Below, piece after piece: positions 26,258 to 34,633 of a DNA stretch of 64,000 nucleotides. The stretch comes from Glycomyces sp. YM15 (GTDB lineage Bacteria > Actinomycetota > Actinomycetes > Mycobacteriales > Micromonosporaceae), in contig NZ_JAERMK010000009.1 of assembly GCF_016918015.1 (NCBI RefSeq), positions 145,527-209,526 on the forward strand, in the 5' to 3' direction. The notes below the pieces were generated by a model that ran no database searches, had not been told where the DNA came from, and saw nothing but the letters and a program-made list of their open reading frames with translations. Position numbers and translations under genes: made by a program. How positions within the stretch are numbered: position 1 is the first letter of the stretch; the number at the start of each line of letters is the position of its first letter.

Positions 26258-27352
26258 GTGACGACGTGCTGGGTTCCCGGGGCCGACGAGAGCCTCTACA
26301 ACATCCACAATCTCCCGTTCGGGGTCTTCTCGACCGCCGACGAGACGCTGCCGCGGATCGGCGTGCGCATCGGCGACCAGATCCTCGACATGCACAAAGC
26401 GGTGCTCTCCGGCGACTGCCAGACCTGCGCGGCCTGCACCGCCCTGCGCGACCCCGCCCTCAACCGGCTCCTGACGCTCGGCAAAGGAGCGTGGAAGCAG
26501 ATCCGGGCCCAAGCCCAGGAAGCGCTGACCGAATCGAGCATCCAGGGCGTCGCGACCAACTGGCTCACGCCGCTGAACGAAGCGATCATGCACGCCCCGC
26601 TCCTGGTCACCGACTACGTCGACTTCACCATGCGCACACCCGACGCCGCCCGGATCCACCCGCGCGCGTCCAACGGCCGGGCCTCGACCCTCATCCCCTC
26701 CGGGATGGACCTCGTGCGCCCCGCCGGGCACCGCCGCGGCGACGACGGCCAGCCCGTGTTCGGGCCCACCCGGGCCCTCGACATCGAAGCCGAAGTCGGC
26801 TTCCTCATCGGCGGCGAATCCGCCCTCGGACACCCGGTCTCCCCGGACGCCTTCGAAGAGCACGTGTTCGGCGCGGTCCTCCTCAACGACTGGACCGCCC
26901 GCGACTTCGCCGAACTCGAGACCGACGGCCTCGGCCCGTTCGCCTCCAAATCGTTCGCGACCTCCATGAGCGCATGGGTCACCCCCATCGAAGCGCTGAA
27001 CGCCGCCCGCACCGCCGCACCCGAACCCAACGCCGACATGGCCTCCTACCTGAAGGAGTCCGACCGGTACGGATTCGACCTGCACCTGAACATCGAAGTG
27101 AACGGCGTCGCCGTCGCCGGCGCCGACTTCGCGGAGTCCTACTGGACCCCCGCGCAGCAGCTCGCGCAGCTCACCGCCGGCGGCGCGCTCCTGCGCGCCG
27201 GCCTGCTGTACGGCTCCGGCGAAGCCGTCACCGGACAGTTCAACCTCCAGAACGGCGACACCGTGAAGGTCACCGCGACCGCCCCGGGCCCGCGCGGCAC
27301 CACCATCGCCCTCGGCGAAGTCGAGACCCGCGTCCTGCCGTCCATCACCTGA
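26258..27352 (+). CDS. fumarylacetoacetase-like hydrolase (FAH with N-terminal domain)
   Basis: 364 residues. The N-terminal SH3-like domain of fumarylacetoacetases is present (SLYNIHNLPFGVFSTADE, GVRIGDQILDM), then the catalytic fold: TDYVDFTM near 126, ALDIEAEVGFLIG with paired metal-binding glutamates near 174-178, VLLNDWTARDFAELE with Asp near 208 and GPFASKSFATSMSAWV. The enzyme would cleave fumarylacetoacetate to fumarate and acetoacetate at the end of tyrosine breakdown. It is about 40-60 residues shorter than mouse or typical bacterial FAH. GTG 26258 has GGAGG 7 nt upstream. No hmgA or hppD neighbour is seen. Confidence 0.82.
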   Translation: MTTCWVPGADESLYNIHNLPFGVFSTADETLPRIGVRIGDQILDMHKAVLSGDCQTCAACTALRDPALNRLLTLGKGAWKQIRAQAQEALTESSIQGVATNWLTPLNEAIMHAPLLVTDYVDFTMRTPDAARIHPRASNGRASTLIPSGMDLVRPAGHRRGDDGQPVFGPTRALDIEAEVGFLIGGESALGHPVSPDAFEEHVFGAVLLNDWTARDFAELETDGLGPFASKSFATSMSAWVTPIEALNAARTAAPEPNADMASYLKESDRYGFDLHLNIEVNGVAVAGADFAESYWTPAQQLAQLTAGGALLRAGLLYGSGEAVTGQFNLQNGDTVKVTATAPGPRGTTIALGEVETRVLPSIT

Positions 27353-27385
27353 CCGGCATCCAGGCGAACACGCCTGGAACGCGAA

Positions 27386-27417
27386 CCGGCCGGTACCGCG
27401 GGCGCGGTACCGGCCGG
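27386..27417. terminator. 15-bp perfect hairpin
   Basis: The stem 27386-27400/27403-27417 lies between convergent FAH-like and RidA genes. It should terminate both. Confidence 0.75.
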
Positions 27418-27428
27418 GAAACCACCGA

Positions 27429-27911
27429 TCAGACCAGAACGGTCTTCGCACTCGGGGCGAGCTCCACGATCAGCTCCACCTCGACCGGAGCGCCCAGCGG
27501 CAACTCGGACACGCCGACCGCGCTGCGCGCGTGCCGCCCGGCCTCCCCGAAGACCTCGCCCAGCAGCTCCGAAGCGCCGTTGACCACCTTCGGCTGACCG
27601 GTGAACCCGGGCGCCGAAGCCACGAAACCGACGACCTTCACGATCCGCACCACCTGATCGAGCGGCGCGATCGAGGCCACCGCGGCCAGCGCGTTCAACG
27701 CGCAGACCCGAGCCAGGTCATAGCCCTGCTCGGGATCGACCTCCGCGCCGACCTTCCCGGTCGCCACCAGCGAACCGTCGACCATCGGCAACTGCCCCGA
27801 GGTGTACACGTAGTCCCCGGAGCGGACGGCCGGCTGGTACGCGGCCAACGGCGGCACCACCGCCGGCAGCGAAAGGCCCAGGCGCGCCAGCGCCTTGTCC
27901 ACATCGGTCAC
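27429..27911 (-). CDS. RidA (YjgF/UK114) family deaminase
   Basis: 160 residues. The fold is shown by VRSGDYVYTSGQLPM, ARVCALNALAAVAS and VVNGASELLGEVFGEAGRHARSAVGVSELPLGAPVEVELIVEL, which keeps the conserved Arg (HARSAVG) that binds the substrate carboxylate in RidA. RidA hydrolyses reactive enamine/imine intermediates from pyridoxal enzymes. This longer form matches the Rv3678c-type subfamily. GTG 27911 has GGAG about 10 nt upstream and lies 2 nt after the stop of the upstream DUF4177 gene, so the two are co-transcribed. Confidence 0.85.
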   Translation of the reverse strand: MTDVDKALARLGLSLPAVVPPLAAYQPAVRSGDYVYTSGQLPMVDGSLVATGKVGAEVDPEQGYDLARVCALNALAAVASIAPLDQVVRIVKVVGFVASAPGFTGQPKVVNGASELLGEVFGEAGRHARSAVGVSELPLGAPVEVELIVELAPSAKTVLV

Positions 27912-27913
27912 CG

Positions 27914-28072
27914 CTACTGCTCCTTCTTGCGCTTGAAGTACGCCACGAGCTGCTCCGAGTTCTGACCGGGCAGGACCGTGACCAGCTCCCAGCCCTCGTC
28001 CCCGAAATTGTCGAGGATCATCTTCGTGTTGTGGATCAGCAGCGGCGCGGTGAGGTACTCCCATTTCTCCAT
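27914..28072 (-). CDS. DUF4177-type small protein
   Basis: 52 residues: MEKWEYLTAPLLIHNT, then DNFGDEGWELVTV and AYFKRKKEQ. The pattern (KWEY near the start, GxxGWELV in the middle, FKR at the end) is that of DUF4177 proteins of unknown function. A leaderless -10 box places the start at 28072. It forms a two-gene operon with RidA, as in related actinobacteria (from memory, the Rv3678A position). Confidence 0.8.
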   Translation of the reverse strand: MEKWEYLTAPLLIHNTKMILDNFGDEGWELVTVLPGQNSEQLVAYFKRKKEQ

Positions 28073-28078
28073 GCGCCC

Positions 28079-28084
28079 ACAGTA
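28079..28084 (-). promoter_or_regulatory. leaderless -10 box (TACTGT)
   Basis: On the minus strand TACTGT ends 6 nt before the ATG at 28072 of the DUF4177-ridA operon. Confidence 0.6.
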
Positions 28085-28091
28085 CGGCGTC

Positions 28092-28120
28092 TTGATCAGG
28101 AGGCGTCGCACCGCTACGCT
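28092..28120 (+). promoter_or_regulatory. sigma-A-like promoter TTGATC-17-TACGCT
   Basis: The -35 is at 28092-28097, the -10 at 28115-28120 and the spacer is 17 nt. It reads into the membrane-protein gene starting at 28195 with a leader of about 68 nt, and partly faces the DUF4177 promoter. Confidence 0.55.
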
Positions 28121-28194
28121 CAGAGTGCGTCGCCTCCCCCGAAGTCCTTACGGTGCGCCGACTCGGACCGCACCAGTCGAACCAGGGAGTTCCC

Positions 28195-28824
28195 GTGTCG
28201 TCAGACACCAGTGCGCCGTCCTCGACTGCGCCGTCCTCAACCGCGCCCTCTTCAAGAAGCGCGCCGGGCGGCGGACGTGCCGCCGAACCGACCAACATGG
28301 ACGCGGCGGCCGCACCGCCCGAGATCCCCGAGCGGCGCGTCCAAGCCGCGGGCATGCCCGGCCGCCACGAACCGCCGCGCCGCGAGCCGGGCCGCCCGTG
28401 GACCTGGGCCATCACAGCAGCCGCCGCCGCGTTCTGCGTCGCGCTCGTCCTCGGCGCGATGCGCCTCTACACCGGCGTCGACGACGTCACCGACACCCCC
28501 GTGCGCACCGTCGACGCGTTCCTCGAAGCACTCCTCGACCAGCGCGACGCCGAGGCCGCCGCCGACTGGCTGTGCGCCGACAAAGCCGACCGCGACCTCA
28601 GCGAAGCCGTCGCGACCCTCGCCGACACCGACGGCGGGACCGGCGAGTTCGCCTGGGACGAGGTCACCGAGACCGGCCGCTCGGTCGGCGCGGCCACCGT
28701 CGCCGCCGAGATCCGGATCGGCGAGGCCGGCGCGTTCTCCCAGCCCGCGACATGGGTGTTCTCGCTCGTCGCCGAGGAAGGCGACCCGCAATGGCTCATC
28801 TGCGGGATCACGGCGGCAGACTAG
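28195..28824 (+). CDS. membrane-anchored protein with DUF4878/SnoaL-like outer domain
   Basis: 209 residues. A Ser/Thr/Ala/Pro-rich cytoplasmic tail (about 65 residues) precedes one membrane helix (PWTWAITAAAAAFCVALVLGAM). The outer ~110 residues (TPVRTVDAFLEALLDQRDAEAAADWLC ... GQ-type beta strands ending QWLICGITAAD) resemble DUF4878 or NTF2-like domains with two cysteines that may pair (WLC, LIC). GTG 28195 has GGGAG 5 nt upstream. It ends 10 nt before the first ArsA-like gene. Function unknown. Confidence 0.6.
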   Translation: MSSDTSAPSSTAPSSTAPSSRSAPGGGRAAEPTNMDAAAAPPEIPERRVQAAGMPGRHEPPRREPGRPWTWAITAAAAAFCVALVLGAMRLYTGVDDVTDTPVRTVDAFLEALLDQRDAEAAADWLCADKADRDLSEAVATLADTDGGTGEFAWDEVTETGRSVGAATVAAEIRIGEAGAFSQPATWVFSLVAEEGDPQWLICGITAAD

Positions 28825-28827
28825 ACT
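28822..28827 (+). promoter_or_regulatory. leaderless -10 box (TAGACT) overlapping a stop codon
   Basis: TAGACT begins with the TAG stop of the upstream gene and ends 7 nt before the ATG at 28835. It favours 28835 over the out-of-frame ATG at 28831. Confidence 0.55.
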
Positions 28828-28834
28828 CCGATGA

Positions 28835-29803
28835 ATGACAGCCTCAGCGTTCCCGGTGCCTCGCCTGCACATCGTCACCGGGAAGGGCGGCACGGGAAAG
28901 ACCTCGGTCGCCGCCGCGCTGGCGCTGGCGCTGGCCGGGACGGGCAGGCGGGTCCTCCTGGTGGAGGTCGAAGGGCGCCAAGGGATCGCGCCGCTGTTCG
29001 AGGCCCCTTCGCTCGGTTACGAGGAGCGGCACCTCGCCGCGGGCCTCGACGGCGGGGAGGTGTTCGGGCAGTCGGTGGACGCCGACGAGGCCCTCCTCGA
29101 CTACCTGACGATGTTCTACCGGCTCGGCTCGGCCGGGAAGGTGCTCCAGAAGTTCGGGGCGATCGACTTCGCCACGACGATCGCGCCGGGCCTGCGGGAC
29201 ATCCTCCTCACCGGCAAGCTCAAAGAGGCCGTGTCGCGCAGCGAGTCCGGGCGGATGACGTACGACGCGGTGGTGCTCGACGCGCCCCCGACGGGCCGGG
29301 TGGTGAAGTTCCTGAACGTGACCGTCGAATCGGGGCGGCTGGCGAAGACCGGCCCGATCGGGAAGCACTCCCGGTCGGTCGCGCGGATGCTGCACTCCTC
29401 GCTCACCGCCGTCCACGTCGTGACGACCCCCGGGGCGATGCCGGTGCAGGAGACCGTGGACGCGTACAAGGAGCTCATGGCCGCCGACCTGCCGGTCGGG
29501 CGCCTGGTGCTGAACAAGGTCGCCGGCGCCAAGGCCGTGGAAGTGGGCGCGGAGGCGATCAGGGCGGGCCTGGAACGGGCCGGCCTGAACCCCGACGACG
29601 CCCTCGTCTCCGGCCTGGTCGAGGAGTACGCGGCGGCGAGGACGGAGATCGAGTCGGTGGACGCCTACCGGGACCGGCTCGAGCAGCTGGGCCGCCCCGT
29701 CGAGGAGCTGCCGCTGCTGCCCGAAGGGGTCGACCTGTCCGGCCTGTACCAGCTCGCCGGCGAGCTGCGGCCCGGCGTCATGGGAGAGCGACGCCATGTC
29801 TGA
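28835..29803 (+). CDS. ArsA/Get3-family ATPase, first of pair (Rv3679-like)
   Basis: 322 residues of the SIMIBI P-loop class. GKGGTGKTSVAAALALALA is the deviant Walker A, with the intermonomer Lys in KGG; VVLDAPPTGRVVKFLN is the switch region; VHVVTTPGAMPVQETVDAY and RLVLNKV follow. ArsA/Get3 homologues dimerise on ATP binding; the actinobacterial pair (Rv3679/Rv3680 in M. tuberculosis) is thought to work as a heterodimer and has been linked to resistance to toxic metabolites. Cysteines that bind metal in arsenic-exporting ArsA are absent, so arsenite transport is unlikely. It overlaps the next gene by 8 nt. Confidence 0.85.
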   Translation: MTASAFPVPRLHIVTGKGGTGKTSVAAALALALAGTGRRVLLVEVEGRQGIAPLFEAPSLGYEERHLAAGLDGGEVFGQSVDADEALLDYLTMFYRLGSAGKVLQKFGAIDFATTIAPGLRDILLTGKLKEAVSRSESGRMTYDAVVLDAPPTGRVVKFLNVTVESGRLAKTGPIGKHSRSVARMLHSSLTAVHVVTTPGAMPVQETVDAYKELMAADLPVGRLVLNKVAGAKAVEVGAEAIRAGLERAGLNPDDALVSGLVEEYAAARTEIESVDAYRDRLEQLGRPVEELPLLPEGVDLSGLYQLAGELRPGVMGERRHV

Positions 29804-30920
29804 GATCCCCGCACTCGACGTCGACGCCCTGCTTGGCGACGAGAACAAGCACGTGATCGCCTGCTGCGGTTCGGGAGGCGTCGGCAAGACCACGACCGCC
29901 GCGGCCCTGGCGCTGCGCGCGGCCGAGGTCCACGGGCGGCGCACGGTGGTGCTGACGATCGACCCGGCGCGGCGGCTCGCCCAATCGCTCGGGGTGGAGT
30001 CGCTCGACAACGCCCCGAAGGCGGTCACGGCCGCCCGCGGCGGGTCCCTCGACGCGATGATGCTCGACATGAAACGCACGTTCGACGAGGTCGTGGCTTC
30101 GCACACGACCCCGGAGCGGGCGGCGGAGATCTTCGCGAACCCGTTCTACCAAGCGGTCTCGTCGACGTTCTCGGGCACGCAGGAGTACATGGCGATGGAG
30201 AAGCTCGGCCAGCTGCGAGCGACCGGCGAATGGGACCTCATCGTGCTCGACACGCCGCCCTCGCGCTCGGCCCTCGACTTCCTCGACGCCCCCGCGCGGC
30301 TCGCCCGGCTGCTCGACGGCCGCGTCATCCGCCTCCTCTCGGCCTCGACCCCCGGCGCACGGCGGTCGATGCTCTCCCTGATGGGCGCGAGCGCCGCGGT
30401 GTTCACCCGGGTGTTCAACAAGGTCCTCGGCGGGCACCTGCTCACGGACGTCGCCGAGTTCACCGCGAGCCTCGAGGACACCTTCGGCGGCTTCCGGAAG
30501 CGGGCCGAAGCGACCTTCCGGGCCCTGCAGGACGACCAGACCTCGTTCCTGGTGATCGCCGCCCCCGAGCCCGCGGCCGTGGGCGAGGCCGTGTACTTCA
30601 CGCGGAGGCTCACCGAGGAGCGGATGCCCCTCGACGGGATGATCCTCAACCGGCTGACCCCGGTCGCGGCCGACCTGACGGCCGAACGGGCCCTCGGCGC
30701 GGCCGCGTCCCTTGAGGAGGACGACGCGGACGACCCGGTCGCGGCGGTCCTGCGCACGCACGCGGATCTGGCCCGGCGGCGGGCCGCTGAAGAGCGCGTC
30801 GCGGCCCGGTACGCGGCGGCATGCCCGGAGGTCCCGCAGCGCTGGCTGCCTGCGCTGGGCGTCGAGGTCGTGGACCTGGACGATCTGCGCGCCTTCGGCG
30901 CGGTGGCCGCGGGCGCCTAG
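29796..30920 (+). CDS. ArsA/Get3-family ATPase, second of pair (Rv3680-like)
   Basis: 374 residues. CCGSGGVGKTTTAAALALRAA is the P-loop, TIDPARRLAQSLG is the A-loop-like motif, LIVLDTPPSRSALDFLDAP is switch II, and MILNRLTP is the base-recognition strand. A helical insertion (RTFDEVVASHTTPERAAEIFANPFYQ) lies where Get3 has its client-binding subdomain. The 8-nt overlap with the first ATPase gene implies coupled translation in equal amounts, consistent with a heterodimer. whiB and the ponA2-like gene follow downstream, the same order as in mycobacteria. Confidence 0.85.
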   Translation: MSEIPALDVDALLGDENKHVIACCGSGGVGKTTTAAALALRAAEVHGRRTVVLTIDPARRLAQSLGVESLDNAPKAVTAARGGSLDAMMLDMKRTFDEVVASHTTPERAAEIFANPFYQAVSSTFSGTQEYMAMEKLGQLRATGEWDLIVLDTPPSRSALDFLDAPARLARLLDGRVIRLLSASTPGARRSMLSLMGASAAVFTRVFNKVLGGHLLTDVAEFTASLEDTFGGFRKRAEATFRALQDDQTSFLVIAAPEPAAVGEAVYFTRRLTEERMPLDGMILNRLTPVAADLTAERALGAAASLEEDDADDPVAAVLRTHADLARRRAAEERVAARYAAACPEVPQRWLPALGVEVVDLDDLRAFGAVAAGA

Positions 30921-31077
30921 GCACCGGCCTGTGCGTCCGGCCGGTCGCATTCCGGTCCCCGTTCGCCGGTGGCGGCCCGTCGAGCCGTGTCCGGTGCGGT
31001 GAGGGCCTCGGTTCGGTCGGGGCGCGGTTCTGGGTGTTCGCGGTCGGGTGTTCGCTCGGGCCCGGTGGGTTCGGTGC

Positions 31078-31106
31078 GGGCGCCTCGGCTGGGTGCCGAG
31101 GCGCCC
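31078..31106 (+). terminator. 12-bp hairpin after the ATPase pair
   Basis: The stem 31078-31089/31095-31106 has a TGGGT loop. It lies about 160 nt after the stop. Confidence 0.6.
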
Positions 31107-31137
31107 GCGTTCACCTCGCGAGATGTTCCGGCAGGAG

Positions 31138-31163
31138 CCGAGCGCGGGTGCACCCGCGCTCGG
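31138..31163. repeat. 26-bp perfect palindrome
   Basis: The two 13-nt arms (31138-31150, 31151-31163) are exact reverse complements with no spacer. It probably belongs to the terminator of the convergent genes. Confidence 0.6.
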
Positions 31164-31270
31164 TCTTCGGGGGCGGCCCCCGGGGTTCCCTCTTCGCCGC
31201 CAGTCCTGCCGGACCGGTCTCCTGCTTCGCTCCTCCTCCACCTGAAGCAGTCGTTTTTTCCATTCAACGA

Positions 31271-31780
31271 TCACATGTCCGGTAGCGAAAGCCAAGCACG
31301 CTTTTTCCACCTGTGGATAACTTCGTGAGCATTGTTTGTTTTGCCTGTTCGTGAGGCGCAGTGTTTTCCACAGGGCATGAAAAACGCGCCCGGACGGTGA
31401 TGCCGCCCAGGCGCGGTGCCCGTGCCTTTCTTCGAGAGGCCAGCCGGTAAGTAGTTGACGTCCACCGGTATCCGGCGCCGGTTGCCCTTGCGGGCGCTTC
31501 GCTGCTCCTCCTCAAGTGCGACCTCGAAGACCGCTCTCCAGGAGCGGACGTCCGCGTGTCTGCGCAGCAGTGCCCTCCGCTCCCGCTCGGTCATGCCGCC
31601 CCAGACACCGAACTCGATGCGATTGTCGAGCGCGTCGGCGAGACATTCCAGCCGTACCGGACAGCCGCGGCACACTTTCTTCGCGTTGTTCTGCTCTGCT
31701 CCTTGCACGAACAGGGCGTCAGGATCACCTTCCTGACATAGCGCCTTGGTCGTCCAGTCGATCAGCAGTCCCATCCGCAT
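31271..31780 (-). CDS. whiB4: WhiB-family Fe-S regulator (WhiB4-like) with long C-terminal tail
   Basis: 169 residues. Four cysteines (15, 37, 40, 46; spacing C-x21-C-x2-C-x5-C) hold a 4Fe-4S cluster. The turn GVWGGM and the following basic stretch ERERRALLRRH are the family's DNA/sigma-binding end; RSWRAVFEVAL is WhiB4-like. Such proteins bind the sigma factor and respond to oxygen, NO or redox state. Position beside the ponA2 homologue matches mycobacterial whiB4. The family is normally about 110-120 residues; here ~50 more follow (GTGTAPGRHHRP ... RWKKRAWLSLPDM), with three extra charged clusters and two cysteines (PCGKHC). GGGGAGG precedes the ATG. Confidence 0.85.
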   Translation of the reverse strand: MRMGLLIDWTTKALCQEGDPDALFVQGAEQNNAKKVCRGCPVRLECLADALDNRIEFGVWGGMTERERRALLRRHADVRSWRAVFEVALEEEQRSARKGNRRRIPVDVNYLPAGLSKKGTGTAPGRHHRPGAFFMPCGKHCASRTGKTNNAHEVIHRWKKRAWLSLPDM

Positions 31781-31822
31781 GACCTCCCCGTGAGATCTTT
31801 CCCTTCATACCCCCCGACGACT

Positions 31823-31853
31823 ACATTCGAGTGATCTCTCGATCACAGAATGT
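31823..31853. promoter_or_regulatory. 31-bp dyad, candidate operator
   Basis: ACATTC-GA-GTGATC-TCTC-GATCAC-A-GAATGT: outer and inner arms are perfect, with one base more on the left spacer. It lies about 45 nt upstream of the whiB ATG (minus strand). GTGA-N8-TCAC resembles a CRP/FNR-type site but has a spacer of 8 rather than 6. Confidence 0.5.
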
Positions 31854-32106
31854 GGCCGTCAGAACGGACCTTACACCTCTCGTAAGGGTTTGACTACTCT
31901 CCGAGACGAAAATCGGACTCCGCGGGATGGCTTCACCCCTACGGCTCATTACGCGATGGCGGCTCGCGATAATAACGATTCCGATACGAGCGCATCCGCT
32001 CTTCCGGATCGCGGCGTATCAAAATACGGGCATACATGTCGCCTTGCTTGCGAGCCGCCTTCCGATACCCCGGATGCCGCCGTGCCGCACTTCCCGACGT
32101 TCGTTC

Positions 32107-32112
32107 TAATCT
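32107..32112 (+). promoter_or_regulatory. leaderless -10 box (TAATCT)
   Basis: TAATCT ends 6 nt before the GTG at 32119. Confidence 0.6.
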
Positions 32113-32118
32113 GAGGCG

Positions 32119-34563
32119 GTGGAGACCTTGAAACGCGACCGGAGTCCCCTGAGGGACGGCATCGCGCTGCTGATCTGTGGCGTACTCGCCGGTGTGCTCG
32201 CGGCCGCGGCCGCCTTCCCCCTCGTCGGACTCGGCGGCCTCGTTGCCGAGAACAGCGTCGACTCGTTCGAGTCGCTGCCGACGGAGCTCACCAAACCCAC
32301 CCTGCCGCAGACGACCTATGTGTACGCCTCCGACGGCGAGACGCTCATCACCTCCTTCTACGAGGAGAACCGCCGCGAGGTCACCCTCGACGAGGTCTCC
32401 CCAGTCATGATCGACGCACTCCTGGCCGCCGAGGACTCGAAGTTCTACGAACACAACGGAGTCGACTGGGCCGGGATCATCCGGGCCGCCGTGGCGAACC
32501 AGGGCGGCGACTCCCAGGGGGCGTCGACCCTCACCATGCAGTTCGTACGCAATACCCTGATCTACTCGGCTTCAACCATCGACGAAGTGATCGCCGCGTC
32601 CGAGGACACGTACGAACGCAAGCTCCGAGAGGCCCGATACGCCATGGGCATCGAAGAGACGATGTCCAAAGAGGACATCCTCGAGGGCTACCTGAACGTG
32701 ATCTACCTCGGCAACCAGGCGTACGGCGTCCACGCCGGGTCGTACGCCTACTTCAACAAGCCGCCGAGCGAGCTCACCGCATCCGAGGCCGCGACCCTCG
32801 CCTCGCTGCCGAAATTCCCCTCCTTCGCCGACGGCCTCCTCGACGGCGAAGGCGACGACCAGAGGATCGTCGAGCGCCGCAACTGGGTCCTCGACCGCAT
32901 GGTCAGCCTCGGCACCCTCGACCAGGCCGCGGCCGACGAGGCGAAGGCCCAGCCGCTCGGCCTCAACCCTCGCCCCGTCCGCAGCGAATGCGTCGACGTC
33001 GCGACCTCCAACTGGGGCTTCTTCTGCGACTACTTCAAGGAGTGGTGGGCGGACCAGGCGGCCTTCGGCGAGACCGAACGCGACCGCATCAGCCTGCTCA
33101 AGCGCGGCGGCTTCAAGATCGTGACCAGCCTGGACGCCGAGCTCCAGGACAAGGCCACCGAGCGCCTCACCGAAGAGGTGAGCGTGAACAACTCCGCCGC
33201 GCTCGGCTCGGTCACCATCACCCCGGGCACCGGGCACGTGCGCGCGATGGCCGTGAACCGCAACTACAGTCTCGACCAGACCGAGAACAAACCCCGGACC
33301 GACGGCGACGACAGCAAGCCCTCGAACTATCCGAACACGACGATCCCGCTCCTCAGCGGCAACGACGAAGTCTCCGGCTTCCCCGCGGGCTCGACGTTCA
33401 AGATCTTCACGATGGTCGCCGCCCTCGACGCGGGATTCCCGCTGCGGACCGCGCTGCCCTCACCCGGGCGGCTCACCTCGCAGTACCTCACGGGCAAGGA
33501 CGACCCGTCCGCGTGCGGCAGCATCGTCAACAACGACCAGCGCCACTGGTGCCCCAGCAACGACGGCAACTGGTCGGCCGGGCCGATGAACATGTGGGCC
33601 ATGTTCGGGCGCTCCTCCAACACCGCGTTCGTGCAACTGCAGCAGGCCGTCGGCACCAGCAAGGCGTACGAGGCCGCGGTGGCCGCCGGCATCGACTTCG
33701 CTCCGAGCAGCGAGGCCGCCAAACGCGCCGAGAAGGACGACCTCGACAACTACGGCACGTTCACCCTCGGGTTCGACGCGACCACGCCGCTGGAGATGGC
33801 CGAGGCCTACGCGACCATCGCCGCCGAGGGCGTGCACTGCGAGCCGCTGCCGGTGATGCAGGTGATCGGCTCCGACGGCAAGGAATGGGCCGATGCGGCC
33901 GCGCCGCAATGCGACCAGGCCTTCCCCAAGGAAGTCGCGAACGCCGCCGTCAGCGCCGGACGCTGCGTGGTCGGCCAGAACGCCGAGGGCACCCGCTGCT
34001 CGGGCAACGGCACCGCCGCCGGCTACACCGGGAACTTCGGACGCCCGCTCTTCGGCAAGACCGGCACCGCCGACTCCGACCGCGCCTACTGGTTCATCGC
34101 CTCGACTCCGAACGCCACCACCGCGACCTTCGTCGGCGACCCCGACGCCAGCTTCCGGTCCAATGTGGCCACTGCGGATCTGAAGGTCTCGGTCAAGGAG
34201 GTCGGCGTCTCGATCCTCAAATCGGCGGTGAAGGACCTCGAAGAAGAGGACTGGAGCAAACCGAACGACAAGATGACCAACGGCAAGAACCTGGTGTCGA
34301 TCCCCAAGATCGACTGCATGGACGCCGACGACGCGCGGTCGCGGGTCGCCAACGCCGGTTTCGAGGCCTCCATCGCGTCGGGCCGGTTCGACTCCGAATG
34401 CAAAGAGGGCGAAGCGTTCTCGACCTCGATGACCGGCTCCGCCCCGAAAGGCACGCCGATCTGGATCCTCGTCTCGAACGGCTCGGGCTACAAGGAGGAG
34501 GACGAGAAGCCCGAGGACGGCGAGACACCGCCGACAGGGACCACGCCACCCGGTCAGGACTGA
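32119..34563 (+). CDS. ponA2: bifunctional class A penicillin-binding protein with PASTA domain (PonA2-like)
   Basis: 814 residues. A membrane helix (ALLICGVLAGVLAAAAAF) anchors it. The glycosyltransferase (GT51) domain has AAEDSKFYEHNGVDW with catalytic Glu105, and GASTLTMQFVRN. The transpeptidase domain has STFK (Ser425, Lys428), SSN (499-501) and KTG (647-649). A PASTA domain follows (VSIPKIDCMDADDARSRVANAGFEA), then a Pro/Thr/Glu tail. It polymerises and cross-links peptidoglycan outside the membrane. The gene sits beside whiB as in mycobacteria. GTG start with a leaderless promoter. A strong terminator ends it. Confidence 0.93.
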   Translation: METLKRDRSPLRDGIALLICGVLAGVLAAAAAFPLVGLGGLVAENSVDSFESLPTELTKPTLPQTTYVYASDGETLITSFYEENRREVTLDEVSPVMIDALLAAEDSKFYEHNGVDWAGIIRAAVANQGGDSQGASTLTMQFVRNTLIYSASTIDEVIAASEDTYERKLREARYAMGIEETMSKEDILEGYLNVIYLGNQAYGVHAGSYAYFNKPPSELTASEAATLASLPKFPSFADGLLDGEGDDQRIVERRNWVLDRMVSLGTLDQAAADEAKAQPLGLNPRPVRSECVDVATSNWGFFCDYFKEWWADQAAFGETERDRISLLKRGGFKIVTSLDAELQDKATERLTEEVSVNNSAALGSVTITPGTGHVRAMAVNRNYSLDQTENKPRTDGDDSKPSNYPNTTIPLLSGNDEVSGFPAGSTFKIFTMVAALDAGFPLRTALPSPGRLTSQYLTGKDDPSACGSIVNNDQRHWCPSNDGNWSAGPMNMWAMFGRSSNTAFVQLQQAVGTSKAYEAAVAAGIDFAPSSEAAKRAEKDDLDNYGTFTLGFDATTPLEMAEAYATIAAEGVHCEPLPVMQVIGSDGKEWADAAAPQCDQAFPKEVANAAVSAGRCVVGQNAEGTRCSGNGTAAGYTGNFGRPLFGKTGTADSDRAYWFIASTPNATTATFVGDPDASFRSNVATADLKVSVKEVGVSILKSAVKDLEEEDWSKPNDKMTNGKNLVSIPKIDCMDADDARSRVANAGFEASIASGRFDSECKEGEAFSTSMTGSAPKGTPIWILVSNGSGYKEEDEKPEDGETPPTGTTPPGQD

Positions 34564-34574
34564 GCCGTAAGCGA

Positions 34575-34617
34575 ACTGCGGGCCCGCGCCTCTCGGCGCG
34601 GGCCCGCAGTCCTTTTG
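34575..34617 (+). terminator. 16-bp hairpin with T-run
   Basis: The perfect stem 34575-34590/34595-34610 with a TCTC loop is followed by CCTTTT. It ends the ponA2-like gene and also faces the end of the ABC ATPase gene. Confidence 0.85.
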
Positions 34618-34633
34618 GGAGGAAGGAAGGTCG

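Larger units (their letters stand above)
30921..31270. other. 350-nt gap with stacked hairpins, no gene seen
   Basis: It lies between convergent stops. A tandem GT/GG-rich stretch (31009-31080) is followed by a 12-bp hairpin (31078-31106) and a 26-bp perfect palindrome (31138-31163); a smaller GGGG/CCCC hairpin lies near 31168-31190. All can terminate transcription. No frame with coding character was found. Confidence 0.55.
31781..32118. other. whiB-ponA2 divergent intergenic region, 338 nt
   Basis: It is AT-richer than its surroundings and holds the control regions of both genes: the large dyad at 31823-31853, a TTGACT element at 31890-31895 on the plus strand and the leaderless box of the ponA2-like gene at its right end. 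No open frame with a proper start was found. Confidence 0.55.

Noticed and set aside
28835..30920. Arsenite-exporting ArsA pump
   Set aside because: The metal-binding cysteines of ArsA and any arsB, arsC or arsR gene are absent; the pair matches the Rv3679/Rv3680 type.
31831..31846. Canonical CRP site
   Set aside because: GTGA and TCAC are separated by 8 nt, not the 6 nt of the CRP consensus; left as an unassigned dyad.
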